NCBI GenBank assembly: GCA_003427395.1
Contig: BFEA01000326.1
Span: 1,792,770 to 1,836,685, forward strand
Reading direction: 5' to 3'
Length of the DNA stretch: 43,916 bases
From: Chara braunii
Lineage: Eukaryota; Streptophyta; Charophyceae; Charales; Characeae
The translations under genes were made by a program, and so were the position numbers. Positions within the stretch are counted from its first letter, which is position 1. Each line of letters opens with the position of its first letter. This document shows, piece after piece, positions 1 through 9,380 of the stretch. The notes beneath the pieces are model-generated. The model had not been told where the DNA came from, searched no databases, and saw nothing but the letters and a program-made list of their open reading frames with translations.

Positions 1-544
1 TTGCCAACAATGTATAATGACATTTCCTAGACTTCTCATCAGTTTTTGATGAGGTTGGCGTGTTTTACTGAGTGACATGTTTACAGAGTGGATTGTCAAT
101 CCTTGAGTGACATTTTTTCGGCTTGTGTTCGTGTGAATATTCGAGGTGAAAATTTTTGTTTAATTTCCTTCAACAGCTTTCATGTATAACCATTGTTTTC
201 TCGTTGTTTGCTTATTTTTCCCTCAGTTCTTTGTGTCATTTTACAATTAAAATAAAAAGTGAACATGAAAACAATTTCACTTTTAACGAAAACATCGTTC
301 CTCCCTTTTTGCTGAGGCAAGCACCAACCGGACCGGTCCACGTCAAGGTACAGTTAAGGTACAGCCCGGGTACTAGAGATCATCGAGGTTCGGAAACTTG
401 TCTACAGACCGCGACATCAAGCGAGAGACTGATACCGAACGGGGACCTGGTACTCAGAGGAGGGTCGGGACACCACGCCCTCAGACAACGCGCCACGTGC
501 CCACGTTACCCCGCTCCCCTCAGCGCCCCGCTCCCAAATTATCT
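1..544. other. 5' edge, nothing recognised
   Basis: AT-rich up to about 300, then GC-richer. Open frames here have no recognisable domains and look like chance. The segment 300-545 could be the body of the SINE-like element whose tRNA-like head lies at 545-650 on the minus strand, but no second copy in the window supports this. Confidence 0.3.
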
Positions 545-650
545 TTATTAAGATCCGGGATGCATGCTGCTGCCAGGCTTTGAACCTGGGCAGCAACTGG
601 TCATGCGTGTTTGTAGGCACCACTGTAACACACTAGCCACAGTGTGTCTA
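545..650 (-). repeat. tRNA-like head of a possible SINE
   Basis: Read on the minus strand, an A-box-like TGGCTAGTGTG (629-639) is followed 53 nt later by a B-box-like GGTTCAAAGCC (576-586). The B box sits in a perfect T-arm: stem CCAGG/CCTGG around the seven-base loop TTCAAAG. The other arms do not fold into a proper cloverleaf, so this is not called as a functional tRNA. tRNA-derived SINEs keep exactly these two RNA polymerase III boxes. No poly(A) tail or target duplication was found, so the element's limits are unknown. Confidence 0.45.
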
Positions 651-659
651 TGGCTTAGT

Positions 660-1060
660 AGTGCGGCACGCTGGTGTTGAAGAGGTGTTGTGCCAGCTAT
701 TTACCTCTCCCCCCCCCCCGCCCCCCCCCTCAGCGAGCACCGACCATCACGACAGCAACACGTGGCCATCTGCAGTGCCATGTGGCAGCTTGCTGTGGAG
801 GTTGAAGACCCCCCTGGTTAGGGGGCTGCGCCACATACATATGCATATATTTTCTTCACTATTTTTCCACTGTTGCAGCAGCAGTTTGGCAATGGTTCAA
901 GCTTCCCCCTGGCTAGGGGGCTGTGCAACTGTGGCAGTAGGGTGGCTGATCAAGATCTCAGCCAACCCTGAAACATCATCATCATTATCTTTTATTGTTG
1001 CGGCAGCAGGCCAGCAACATCTTGAAGGCCAAGATCCAAGATCCTATGGATCTTGGTAGT
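660..1060. repeat. short stem-loop-rich stretch
   Basis: Several exact short inverted repeats occur close together: CCAAGATCC/GGATCTTGG (1,036-1,056, loop TAT), GGCTGA/TCAGCC near 940-965, and CCCCCT(4 nt)AGGGGG twice (about 808-825 and 904-921). There is also a run of C at 709-729. The style is the same as the hairpin series inside the long repeats further on. No gene is supported. Confidence 0.4.
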
Positions 1061-1119
1061 GCTCTGCTCTTGTCCACCCAAGAGCTTGGTATCACCATCC
1101 TACCCACTAACCTATTCTC

Positions 1120-1510
1120 CCCAACCCCTTTTCTCTCCCGCCCCCATGATCTACTCATCCTTTCTCACCCTACCACTACTCCCCCCTCCTACCTCCCTCT
1201 TCACTCATCTTCCACAATGTCTTTTTTTTTCTTCTCTCCTCTCCTCCCTACTCACCATCTTCTACTGATCTCATCTACTCCTCTCCATCTTTTCCATATC
1301 CTTCTCTCCCATTCTACCACCCTCCTCTCCCTCTTTCCCCCCCAACTACAACCCCATCATCTCCCACTTCACTCTTTCTCTCTCTCTCACTTATTCCTCT
1401 TTTTCTTCATCACTCTTTCATCCCCACTCCCCCCCCAATTTCGAATTTTCCTGTTTTTTTTCTTTTTTCTTTCTTTTTTATTTAAATCTTCTTTTTTCTT
1501 TTTTCAAAAA
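1120..1510. other. G-depleted pyrimidine tract
   Basis: For nearly 400 bases the plus strand is almost only C and T with a few A and very few G. It passes into T-rich sequence up to about 2,170. The open frames across it are low-complexity Ser/Pro/Leu/Phe products of the composition and are not annotated as genes. Confidence 0.6.
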
Positions 1511-1648
1511 AAAAATTGAATTATCTTATTCCCCACCTTCTTTTCTCATTTTTTTATTTATTTAATTTTATTTTTTATTTATTTTGAAAATTCGAATTTC
1601 TTTACGGCACCCTTAAATCTGATTATGAGTTAGTCATTCTTGCTTTCG

Positions 1649-2040
1649 ACACACATTTTGACCCCGTGGGGGTAACAAAGTGCTGCGGGAACTTTCTGTT
1701 GTTTTTTTTTTTACTTAAGTCTTTTTCAACTCATTTTGACCCCTTGGACGTAGCAAAGTGCTGACAAAATCTTCTCATTTTACTTAGCCTTTCTTCTTGA
1801 TGGCACACTTTGACCTCATGGGGGTAACGAAATGCTGCTGAAATTTTTGAAAAATCCAACACTTAAATTATCTTCATTTCCTCATCTATTTATTTATTTA
1901 TTTATTTATTATTTTTTAAATTTATTTTTTTGAAATTTACAATTTACGACATTTCGAACTTTAGTGTGTTCATCTTGGTCTCTCCTTCCTCTCGGCACAT
2001 TCTTGACCCTTTGGGGGGTAGGGAAATGTTGTCGAAAATT
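1649..2040 (+). repeat. four spaced copies of a TTTGACCCC..GGGGGTA motif
   Basis: Four degenerate copies of about 45 bases begin near 1,651, 1,731, 1,803 and 1,995. Each has (A)TTTTGACC or close, then a G-rich GGGGGTA or variant, then (A)AAGTGCTG or AAATG(C/T)TG and a GAAAAT-like tail. They are separated by T-rich spacers of unequal length. They lie upstream of the gag remnant, where U3 enhancer-like repeats or a leader would be expected, but this role is an inference. Confidence 0.6.
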
Positions 2041-2235
2041 TCAAAAAAATAAATATTACTTCTTTCTTCACATTCTGTTTATTTATTTATTTAATTATTT
2101 TTATTTTTTATTTTCTTTTATTTTTATCTGGAAATTTCACTATTTATTTTATTTTCTTTCCCCCTCCCCTCCATGGTTATTATTTTTCTTTCTTGATTAG
2201 GTCGCCGTTACCCTATCCTAATCACTCAAACCCCA

Positions 2236-2276
2236 GTTAGGGTTTTCTTAGGGTTTTTCTAGGGTTTAGGGTTTTC
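2236..2276 (+). repeat. degenerate plant-type telomere-like repeat
   Basis: Four TAGGG cores occur in about 40 bases, spaced by T-runs (TTAGGG, TTAGGG, TAGGG, TTTAGGG). This resembles an interstitial (TTTAGGG)n array, or the telo-box motifs found in plant promoters. The copies are too few and too uneven to be a true telomere. Confidence 0.5.
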
Positions 2277-2497
2277 CTAACCCCCCTACTCTCTCGCCTC
2301 CTCCCGTCGGGCACCCTAGACCCGAACGACTCCTTTCCCCTCGACCGGATTCGCGCCACCATCTCACTCGGGATCCGCTGGTCACAAGGCGAGCTGACCC
2401 ACGACCACCCACTTCACTCTGGCGGTCCCCTCCCTCTCACTGGTGGTCCCCTATCCCCTGTCCCCATACCACAAACCATCTCTCACCACCTCCCACT

Positions 2498-4357
2498 GTG
2501 TCTACCTCTCTCGCTCCACCGCCCACGGACGGGGCTACAATTGAGGAGATCACAGCTGCGCAGTCCACATCCCAGGTGAGCGTGGAGCCAGTGGCTCATG
2601 GTCAGGCTCATGCGGACCCCATGGACCTTCATGTCGTCCTTGTAGCGATCCAAGAGCAAGTTAGTATGCTTGGACTGTTGCAAACGCGAATCAATGCGCT
2701 TACCCTTGACGTCAACCGCCTCAAAGGCTCTCCCCATCGCTCCCCCCCCCATTCTCACACCCCATCCCCTACCGGCTCACCAGTCGATTCCCCACGACTC
2801 CGGCGAAATAGACAGGGTGGTTCTCCCTCTCGCGCGACTCAGGCCCAACACTCCCCCTCAGCCGTGATAAGCGCTGCTGCCGGTCAGACCACCTCGTCTG
2901 TTGCCGCAGTTCTTCCAGCCCCTCCCACCCCTACCGTCTCTGCCGCTGTCGTAGGCCCTGCGGTTCAGAGACCATCATCTGGACGGACAATTTTACCAAC
3001 CCGTTCCGATGCTGTTTCCCAGCTCCCTATACCGGTCATGGCATTACAGTTTCGTCCACTACTCCCCGCCTTCGTCCCCTTACCCCTATAGCAGGGTACC
3101 GCGCAGTCTGGGATTTCTCCACCCGGTGGGATACTCCCCCTGCCTCCTCCATTCCCGACTCCTCGCACCCAGCAAGTGGTCACTTTACAGGCCACCATTG
3201 CACAGGCTCAGACGGAGATCCTTGCTCTGAGACAACCTCACCCATCACAGGTGCTAACTCTTCTTCTTCCTCTACCACCCCTTCGGTCATCATGATGTAG
3301 GCTCGTTTTCCTCGACCTGCTCCTCAACCTCTCCCCTCCTACTTCGCTATTCCGGGACAGATGTCCACAACTGTTGCCTCCACATCGGCTGGTCAATCTG
3401 CCAGTGGCCACAGTCCACAGCCTTCCCCCACAGCGGCCCCGACTTTTGTCATGGCCTTGCAGGCGCCTCCGTCTCCTTCCCCCCGCCATCAGCACAACGG
3501 ATACCCTGCTGTGTGCACCTTAGACATTCCCGAGTATGATGGCACATCTCGCATCTCTCGCTGGTTGCAGATAGCAACACGCACACTCTCCTTGATGACC
3601 ACCCGTCAGGAGTTGTGGTGCAATGTGCTCGTAACCAAATTGTGAGGCAGCCCTTTCACTGCGTGGGAGGACTATTATACCCAGTGCCTCCGTGTGGGTG
3701 AGGTCCCTACTCTTGCTGACTTTGTGGCCTTCCTTCAGGACTGCTTTGGCGCTCGTCACGACGCCACTGACGCTTTAGACCGCGTCACACAGACCCGATG
3801 GTCCGGGTCCTCTACACCAGCTGACCTCGAGCGTCACATCCGGGTGTTTCAAGACGCCCGCCTTGTTTGCGATGAGACGTTCCTACCCGAGGTCACCCTT
3901 ACCGATTGGTTCCTCGTCACTCTTCCAACTGACTACCGCTTGGAGTTACAGAGGCGGTCATTCTCCTTTGCGGAACAGGCCTATGAGGCTGGTAGACAGT
4001 ACCAGAGGATGAGGAGTCGCTTCCCCGATGCCTCGTCCTCTTCGCGATCCGTCGTCACCACCCAGTCCCGCGGCACTACTCGCGATCGTTCCTCTTTCGC
4101 CGGCCGGTTTCGCCAACCAGCTCGACCCGGAGCGCCATTCTCTCAGCACTACAGTTCTTTCGAGTATGACGAAGACGCCTCAGCCGAGCTCGACCCTGCC
4201 GTTGGGGATGCACCCGAGGACATCGAGCTTCGGGACGTCATCCAGTACCACTTGGATGACGACACTGTCCCGGTGGTCGAGCGCCTGCACATGGCCATGT
4301 CTGTCATGGGTCGTGCGCCCAGTCGGGTTGCACAAGCTGGCGTCCGCATATTCACGG
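2498..4357 (+). pseudogene. gag: Broken Ty3/Gypsy-like gag, 3' truncated
   Basis: This is a capsid-type gag remnant. An N-terminal open frame (2,498-3,091) has a short heptad-like stretch followed by a long Pro/Ser-rich linker. The capsid-like part runs from about 3,361 in another frame: DIPEYDGTSRISRWLQ near 3,526, then WEDYY, LADFVAFLQDCFG and ADLERHIRVFQDAR, typical of Retrotrans_gag domains that start with a 'Y-G-t..l..Wl' module. A TAG at 3,298, a TGA at 3,643 and a frame change between 3,091 and 3,361 break it. The frame then runs into the long repeat at 4,358, so the zinc knuckle and all of pol are missing. GC and codon use are much richer than in the pol at 20-25.6 kb, so this is a different element. 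The gag assignment is by motif pattern only. Confidence 0.7.
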
Positions 4358-4479
4358 TGTCGAGCGCATCGGCTCCCACCTTTTGCAAAGCGTGGGAGCC
4401 CTCCCGGCCATGTCACGCAGAAGTAAAACAAAAACAAACATCAAGAGACAACTCGGAAACGACGCCTAACTAATTCCGC

Positions 4480-4860
4480 GAGCCGCCGAGACGGTCGGGG
4501 TTGCGTCGTCCCTTCGTCGCTCTATCCGGGTGCGTCAGTTGTACATCCCACGGTCCCCTACGACAGGATAGGTTCCCGCGGGGCATAAACTTTCCTTCCC
4601 TAAGGGGTTGTCACCACCCTTAGGGGCGTATCCCTATCGAGCTATTGACCCACATGCGAAAGGTTTTAGATGCAATTGCAGAGGTAGGCCAGCCGAGGGC
4701 GTTTGCTCGCTCGCTGTAGTATAGATACGTTTGGTTAACGCCAAGCGGACCCAAACGTCGTCCGTTCCTAGGGCGCTGATCTCCTAGGTACGAAGCGGAC
4801 GTCAGTCGACTAGGACTGTCCCAACCAAGCATGAAACCAAAATATTTATTCTAGTCCCTT
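4480..4860. repeat. well-conserved GC-rich block near the start of copy 1
   Basis: This block aligns with 28,240-28,620 with few gaps, at roughly 80% by eye, clearly better than most of the left half. It contains evenly spaced invariant pieces such as CCCCTACGACAGGA, TGTCACCACCCTTA, GGCGTATCCCTA and GCCGAGGGCGTTTGCTCG. I could not identify it as rRNA, tRNA or a known domain. Neither strand has a continuous frame open in both copies. Confidence 0.5.
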
Positions 4861-5169
4861 AGACACACCGTCAAAAGAAATAAAATAAAACATCCGCATA
4901 CATTTACATCATAAAGAATCAACCGTTGACCCTCTCAAGTCAAACACCACAAAACAATCATACAACCGCCAACAAGAAGTTGGATTACTGAGAATAACAG
5001 TGATGCAACCGACAAGGTAGCCGGTCTACCTTAGTTTTGACTTAACGAGACGCGCTGCCAAGGTTATTCATTCCACCTACCGCCGGCTTAAGATTCGACA
5101 CATATACCTGTCTCCATATTTTCTCAATCTTATTAAATGACAGACTACTTTGCGAATGATTCTTGATCA

Positions 5170-5420
5170 GGGGCATTGCTTGAGGTGTTGCATGCCTCTT
5201 CCTCTAGGAAGTGGTCTGGGGTACTCCTCCTCCTCGTCCGAGCACAAGACTCGGATCTCAGAAGTCGAGCCGTCTCCACCGAATCGATAAACTACCCTCC
5301 CCGTAGGATAGTCCACTCTGGGTCGAAAACAGGGAGGGATCCTGAAGCAACGAATCCCTGCCCCATATGCTTCCTAGAGATAGAAGATGTGTTCACCGCA
5401 AATAGGTTTCAATTATTCTG
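5170..5420 (-). pseudogene. Remnant of the minus-strand ORF of the repeat (copy 1)
   Basis: Read on the minus strand, this matches the open frame at 30,672-30,986. GQGFVAS..PVFDPEWTILRG here corresponds to GRGFVAL..PVIDSEWTALRG there, and after a frame change RFGGDGSTSEIR..EEEEYPRP corresponds to RFGGDGPTSEIR..EEEYPRP. Agreement at the protein level over roughly 55 residues, despite many DNA changes, suggests the sequence was once coding. Function unknown. The upstream part seen in copy 2 (29,325-30,407) is absent here; only about 300 bp separate the flanking homologies, against about 2 kb in copy 2. Confidence 0.45.
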
Positions 5421-5553
5421 ATCTCCTAGTCCTGAGTAACTGAAATGAAAAAAATTCAGGAAAGGTAAAAAATGAGAATCATTTGGATAGGTACAGGTGG
5501 ATAAGGTCATTCAGGATAGAATAGATCAACCCTCGGGAAAAGACTAAGTCCGT

Positions 5554-6640
5554 TTGACCTTATTCTGCTTAATTTCAATCGCATTTATTTTACAACACAC
5601 GCAGAATAACCTTCATCACAACAACAAGTCATTTTTACAAGCAGACAGACTAGAAGGTAGAAAGAAAACAATTTTCTGCATCAACCCATGTAGACACAAT
5701 CAACCTCCTTTGCAAGCATTCTTCTACCTACCTGCACAACATGCAAAGACAACAAGTTCAAGAGAAAATCAGTGCAATCTCATACTCGAGTCAGACTTTT
5801 TCATTCACATGCATGACTCGCATAACTTTCTCTACCTTTTCAACGAACATTCAATGAACAGGGTCAAGCAAAGTGTGGGTTCACTCAGGAGTGAAGGGGA
5901 GTCTGAATCATTCAACTGACCTTGAGTGAAGTTTAGTTCGACTCACTCAAGAAAGTCGGGTAATATTCCAATCAAAAGAAAACAATCGCCGTTGAATATG
6001 AAAATACGTGGCTCACATAAAAATACACGGCTCACAATTTCACAAGTCATGGTTGTTTCACTGAACGACGGCCCGCCGCCTTCTCCAAGTGCCTGATCAC
6101 ACCAAGGCTGGGTCCACTGAGATGTTTGGCTGAAATAACCCTCAAAGAGGGTGCTCCGATAATCCAACCCACGTCGCCCCAACATCCTGAACAGTCTCAA
6201 CGCAGTCCCTACTGCACCTCGTCCTCCAAGGACACTTCCCCAACCAGCTGCAAGTCCACGCCGCCTCCAAGCACCACGTCCGCTCACAATAACCACACCA
6301 ATATGCCGGTCCCGATCTCAAATAAGTCCCGCCTAATCCCGAAATGGTCCCAGATGGTCCCAATGCAGTCCCATATCATCGCCCGCAATACCAGATGGTC
6401 CAGAACTCGAAACCGCTTGCACTGCGCGCCGCAAAAAAATAAAGATGGCCCGCGGTGAAACCCGCAGGTGCCGCGAGCCCAATAATTGTTGTCGCCACGT
6501 GCAACCGCTCTGCACTTTCTGCATGTCCTCGACCCACGCACCACTGCTGCACTGTCCCAACCACGCACCAGCGCTAGCCCAACCTCAAGGCCACAGTGAA
6601 ATCCACCATAACCGCCGCGCACCACAAAAATAACGTGGAC
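5554..6640. other. left LTR segment without a recognised gene
   Basis: The part near 5,845-5,985 aligns with 31,310-31,480 (shared GTTCACTCAGG, TTCAACTGACCTTGAGTGA or close variants, GACTCACTCAAGAAAG). The rest aligns poorly. Frames on both strands are open over 100-185 codons around 6,284-6,841 on the minus strand, but they are Cys/Val/Gly-rich products of a degenerate CCGC/GTGG repeat and are not called. Confidence 0.35.
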
Positions 6641-7100
6641 CACTACTTGTTGCGCCGTCAAAACCGGTACCATAGCTGCCCCGCAACACCACCGCCAGAT
6701 CACACACAAAAACTGCCTCCACTGTGACGCAAAAACTGCAGCATTTTCCCCCACAATAGTGCCGCCAGCATAACTCCCAGAAAATAACGTCGATACCGGC
6801 AATCTCGATAGCATGATCCCACTGAAAAATGTTGTTGCCATTGTGCCAAAAACAATGGCAGCATTTCCTCACTGACAACGTCGTTGCCGCTGTGCCAAAA
6901 ACAAACGGCAACATTTCCTCACCGACAGCGTCGTTGCCGCCGTGCAAAACTGGCAGTGCTTCCGCACCCTTGCCGTTAAACCCAGTTGCCGCCGCCACAA
7001 AAATCGAGCAGCGCTTCCGTGTCACTGCCAAAAAAAACACAGCTGCCGCTGAAAAAATTCGGCTGCGCTCCCGCGGTACATTAACAAAAATATTGTCGTC
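6640..7100. repeat. degenerate 49-50-bp minisatellite
   Basis: A unit of the kind GTTGCCGCTGTGCCAAAAAC..GGCAACATTTCCTCACCGACA repeats with starts near 6,834, 6,883 and 6,933, and with weaker copies on either side. A related unit, with TGCCGTTGTAAAATTTCGG and CAACACTTCCCCACCGC, is found at 31,670-31,790 in copy 2, so the array predates the split of the two repeats. Confidence 0.55.
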
Positions 7101-7112
7101 GCTGCAAAACTA

Positions 7113-7290
7113 GCGCAGTATCTCCCCAGCACTTCTCCAATTGTGGCTGTCGTCGTCATGATGGCCGCGCAGCACCTCCCCAACACTTCACCAATTGTGG
7201 GTGCCGTCGCTGTGATGGCCTCGCAACACCTCCCCAACACTTCACCAATTGTGGCTATCGTCGCCTTGATGGAAGCGCAACACCTCCCCA
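7113..7290. repeat. 54-bp tandem repeat, about 3.2 copies
   Basis: Units start at 7,113, 7,167, 7,221 and 7,275, exactly 54 bases apart. The core is CACCTCCCCAACACTTCACC followed by AATTGTGG. Since 54 is 18 codons, the repeat stays in frame on both strands: (Q)HLPNTSPIV.. on plus and TIGEVLGRCC.. on minus. No copy is seen in the second long repeat. Confidence 0.8.
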
Positions 7291-7311
7291 GCAACATCCA
7301 GCATCCAGCAA

Positions 7312-7745
7312 GCATTCACTCAAGTGAATGCCTCAGCAACACTGCTACAAGTGTGGGGCTGCTAGGTGGAGTGCTGGCTTTTATAGCCAGCTGATGGTTG
7401 TGGGCAGCTGCTTTGCCCACAGCCAGGCAAAATTCGTCGGTCCTCCTGACCCTTGATCTAAATCGACGGCCAGGAGTCCGGTGCCTTGGTTTTCCCCTAG
7501 GGGAACCAAGGCCATCAGTTCCTGGAAGCATCTGGCCTCCCCGCAGAGCACATGCTTCAAGAAATGGTTGTTCCAGCCATTTACTGCAACTTGTTCAAAA
7601 TGAACAGTTGCTCTCTTTCCCCCCCTGCTCCCCTGCTAGAACCTTCCACCCCCTGCATCTATCCGACGACCGCGGCCACATACTGAGCCGTTACTTACCC
7701 CCATTTTTTTCTTTGCAAGGGCCAGCTCGTTTTTCAAACGAGCTG
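7312..7745. repeat. hairpin series, copy 1, first part
   Basis: Perfect stems follow one another: GCATTCACT/AGTGAATGC (7,312-7,331), GCTGGCT/AGCCAGC (7,373-7,391), GTGGGCA/TGCCCAC (7,400-7,420), CCTTGGTT/AACCAAGG enclosing the palindrome CCCCTAGGGG (7,484-7,511), a near-perfect CAACTTGTTCA/TGAACAGTTG near 7,590-7,613, and CAGCTCGTTT/AAACGAGCTG (7,723-7,745). No coding frame accounts for this. The loop of the second stem contains TTTAT, so a TATA-like role cannot be excluded. Confidence 0.7.
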
Positions 7746-7806
7746 CCTCCCTTTCACTAAGTCATTTCACATAACCGAACTAGAGTCAAGCTCAAACAGG
7801 GGCTTA

Positions 7807-8330
7807 GAGACTCGCCACACAGGTTGTCGAAAGCCGAAAAATTCCGACAGATGTCAATAAATTTTCGACAGTCCGGCCGTCGACAATTTTCCCCGCTATC
7901 ACCACACAGCCTGTCGAGGGGGCGAGGTTGTCCAAAGTTGGCAAGTCGACGCCGCCTTTCGACAGGTGCTGTGTGGCGAAGGCGGTCCCCTGTCGAAAGT
8001 TGTTACATAGATGAATTTGTGCCCGCAAGCGGACCAGATGTCGACGCCGTTTTCGACAGCGACTGTTGGCTATATACGGACAAACAGGCCACGACTGTCA
8101 GGGAGCAGTCTTTGCCAACCCAAATTCGAACGCAATTTTCGAAAGCCCGGCGGGGCACTGTCGAATTTCCGTCACTTGCAGGCGGGAGGAAACGAGTTTT
8201 CGACAGTGGCTGTCGAAAGCACACATCTGACACCTCTCAAAAAATTTCTGAACCGGAATTCGTCGAAAGTATGTGTGGCGATGCAAAACTGTCGAAAACT
8301 CGGTTTTCGACAACCTGTGTGGCGAGCCTC
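7807..8330. mobile_element. MITE-like element with TTA target duplication
   Basis: The ends are inverted repeats: 5' GAGACTCGCCACACAGG.. and, as reverse complement of the 3' end, GAGGCTCGCCACACAGG... They continue through TTGTCGAAA(G/A)CCGA, about 31 bases with two differences. TTA stands directly outside both ends (7,804-7,806 and 8,331-8,333); read more broadly this is CTTAG on both sides. TTA duplications and inverted termini starting with G fit the PIF/Harbinger group of non-autonomous elements. Length is 524 bp and no transposase is present. The interior is packed with TGTCGAAA/TTTCGACA and holds a second, nested pair of inverted copies (about 7,890-7,922 and 7,956-7,983). No copy is seen in the second long repeat, so insertion followed the split. 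Confidence 0.75.
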
Positions 8331-8551
8331 TTAGTCCCATTTACCCCTTATGTGCGCCCGTACCTAGGCGCCAATGCCGCCATGTTCGGGTGCGCCACGA
8401 AGCTGCTGCCCGTTTCAAAGCAATGGGTGCAGGGTGGTGCTGAAACGAATGGGCGTTCAAGCAACCCACACAATCCAACGAAAAATCAAATAAAAATAAA
8501 AATCTAAGAAAAAAATCCAAAAAGAATCCAAAAAACTCACCTGAAATGAAT

Positions 8552-8715
8552 GCCCGTTCGCAACGGGCGCAGAACAGGCTTCAGCCTGTTCAAAGAACCA
8601 GAGGGGGGGGGGAAAGACACTGTGGCGGTGTTCACTTCCTGGGTCTAACGAAAGATTCATTCGATTTTGCTCATCAGAGGAAGGCCAACGGCCAGGTAAG
8701 CCCCCCCCCGCTTTC

Positions 8716-8784
<69 letters not shown>

Positions 8785-9274
8785 GGTCGCGCCCGCACAT
8801 CACGAATCGAGACCACCCAAAGCGTGTGCAGAGAGTCCCTCATAACTCTTGTACAAGGCCCTAAGACCCGCCCGCATGTAGCCGCACTCTGCGGCAAATT
8901 CGTTCATTCTCGATGAACGATACCCAGCCCGTTCGTCAAACACGAATGGGCACTCTAATAAAATTACAAGAAAAGAAAAAATGGAAATCTAAAGAAAATA
9001 ACGAATCCAAAGGGGAAAAAAAAAGAATCTAAAGCAATTCTTCAAAAATCTAAGAAAAGTAAAAAAAAAAAAAAAAAAAAACGAAACTTACCTTCTTAAT
9101 AAAACGGTCGCCCGTCACTTCAGGCGCCTGCAACGAATCTGGGGACCATAAGTCCCCAGTCACTTCAGGTAGCGCCACATGGCGCTTCACTTATACTTTT
9201 TTTTTTTTTTCTGATTATTTTCCGTTGGCTTATGTCAGCGGCTTGTCACTTCCTCGTGGCTTTTCAGCCACGAG
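8552..9274. repeat. hairpin series, copy 1, second part
   Basis: After the MITE the series goes on: GCCCGTT/AACGGGC (8,552-8,568), GAACAGGC/GCCTGTTC (8,572-8,591), palindrome CAGGCGCCTG (9,121-9,130), CTGGGGAC/GTCCCCAG (9,139-9,159), AGCGCC/GGCGCT near 9,170-9,185, and CTCGTGGCT/AGCCACGAG (9,253-9,274). A CT microsatellite and A-rich tracts lie between them. Confidence 0.65.
8709..8780. repeat. (CT)n microsatellite
   Basis: A nearly pure CT dinucleotide run of about 60 bases. The long Arg-Glu and Ser-Leu open frames across it are artefacts of the repeat. Confidence 0.95.
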
Positions 9275-9320
9275 TCGTAACAGCCAGGCCCAAGTTCGAT
9301 CCCAGTCGGGATCGCAGAAG

Positions 9321-9380
9321 AATTTTGGGCCATTTCTCAATTTATGCGTGTCATCCTTGGGCAGGGGCCATGCTACTCTC
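9321..9380 (-). pseudogene. U6 snRNA 3'-half fragment, antisense (copy 1)
   Basis: Read on the minus strand, the segment matches the second half of plant U6 snRNA: AGCATGGCCCCTGC.CAAGGATGACACGCATAAAT, then GAGAAATGG and a CCAAAATT end that fits the plant-type 3' terminus. By eye about three changes in 50 bases. The 5' half of U6 (cap-proximal stem, and the bases up to the AGATTAGC region) is missing and replaced by hairpin-forming sequence, so this is not a functional snRNA gene. The same fragment sits at the same place in copy 2 (33,034-33,092). Confidence 0.85.

Noticed and set aside
995-1519. 174-codon open frame
   Set aside because: Only a consequence of the stop-poor pyrimidine tract; no complexity, no domain.
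6284-7040. Long minus-strand frames over the minisatellite
   Set aside because: Cys/Val/Gly-rich repetition caused by the 49-50-bp units; the corresponding frames are not open in copy 2.
7824-8507. 227-codon open frame across the MITE
   Set aside because: Spans both terminal inverted repeats of a mobile element and is made of its TGTCGAAA words; no domain.
8546-8897. Open frames across the CT microsatellite on both strands
   Set aside because: Ser-Leu and Arg-Glu dipeptide products of a simple repeat.
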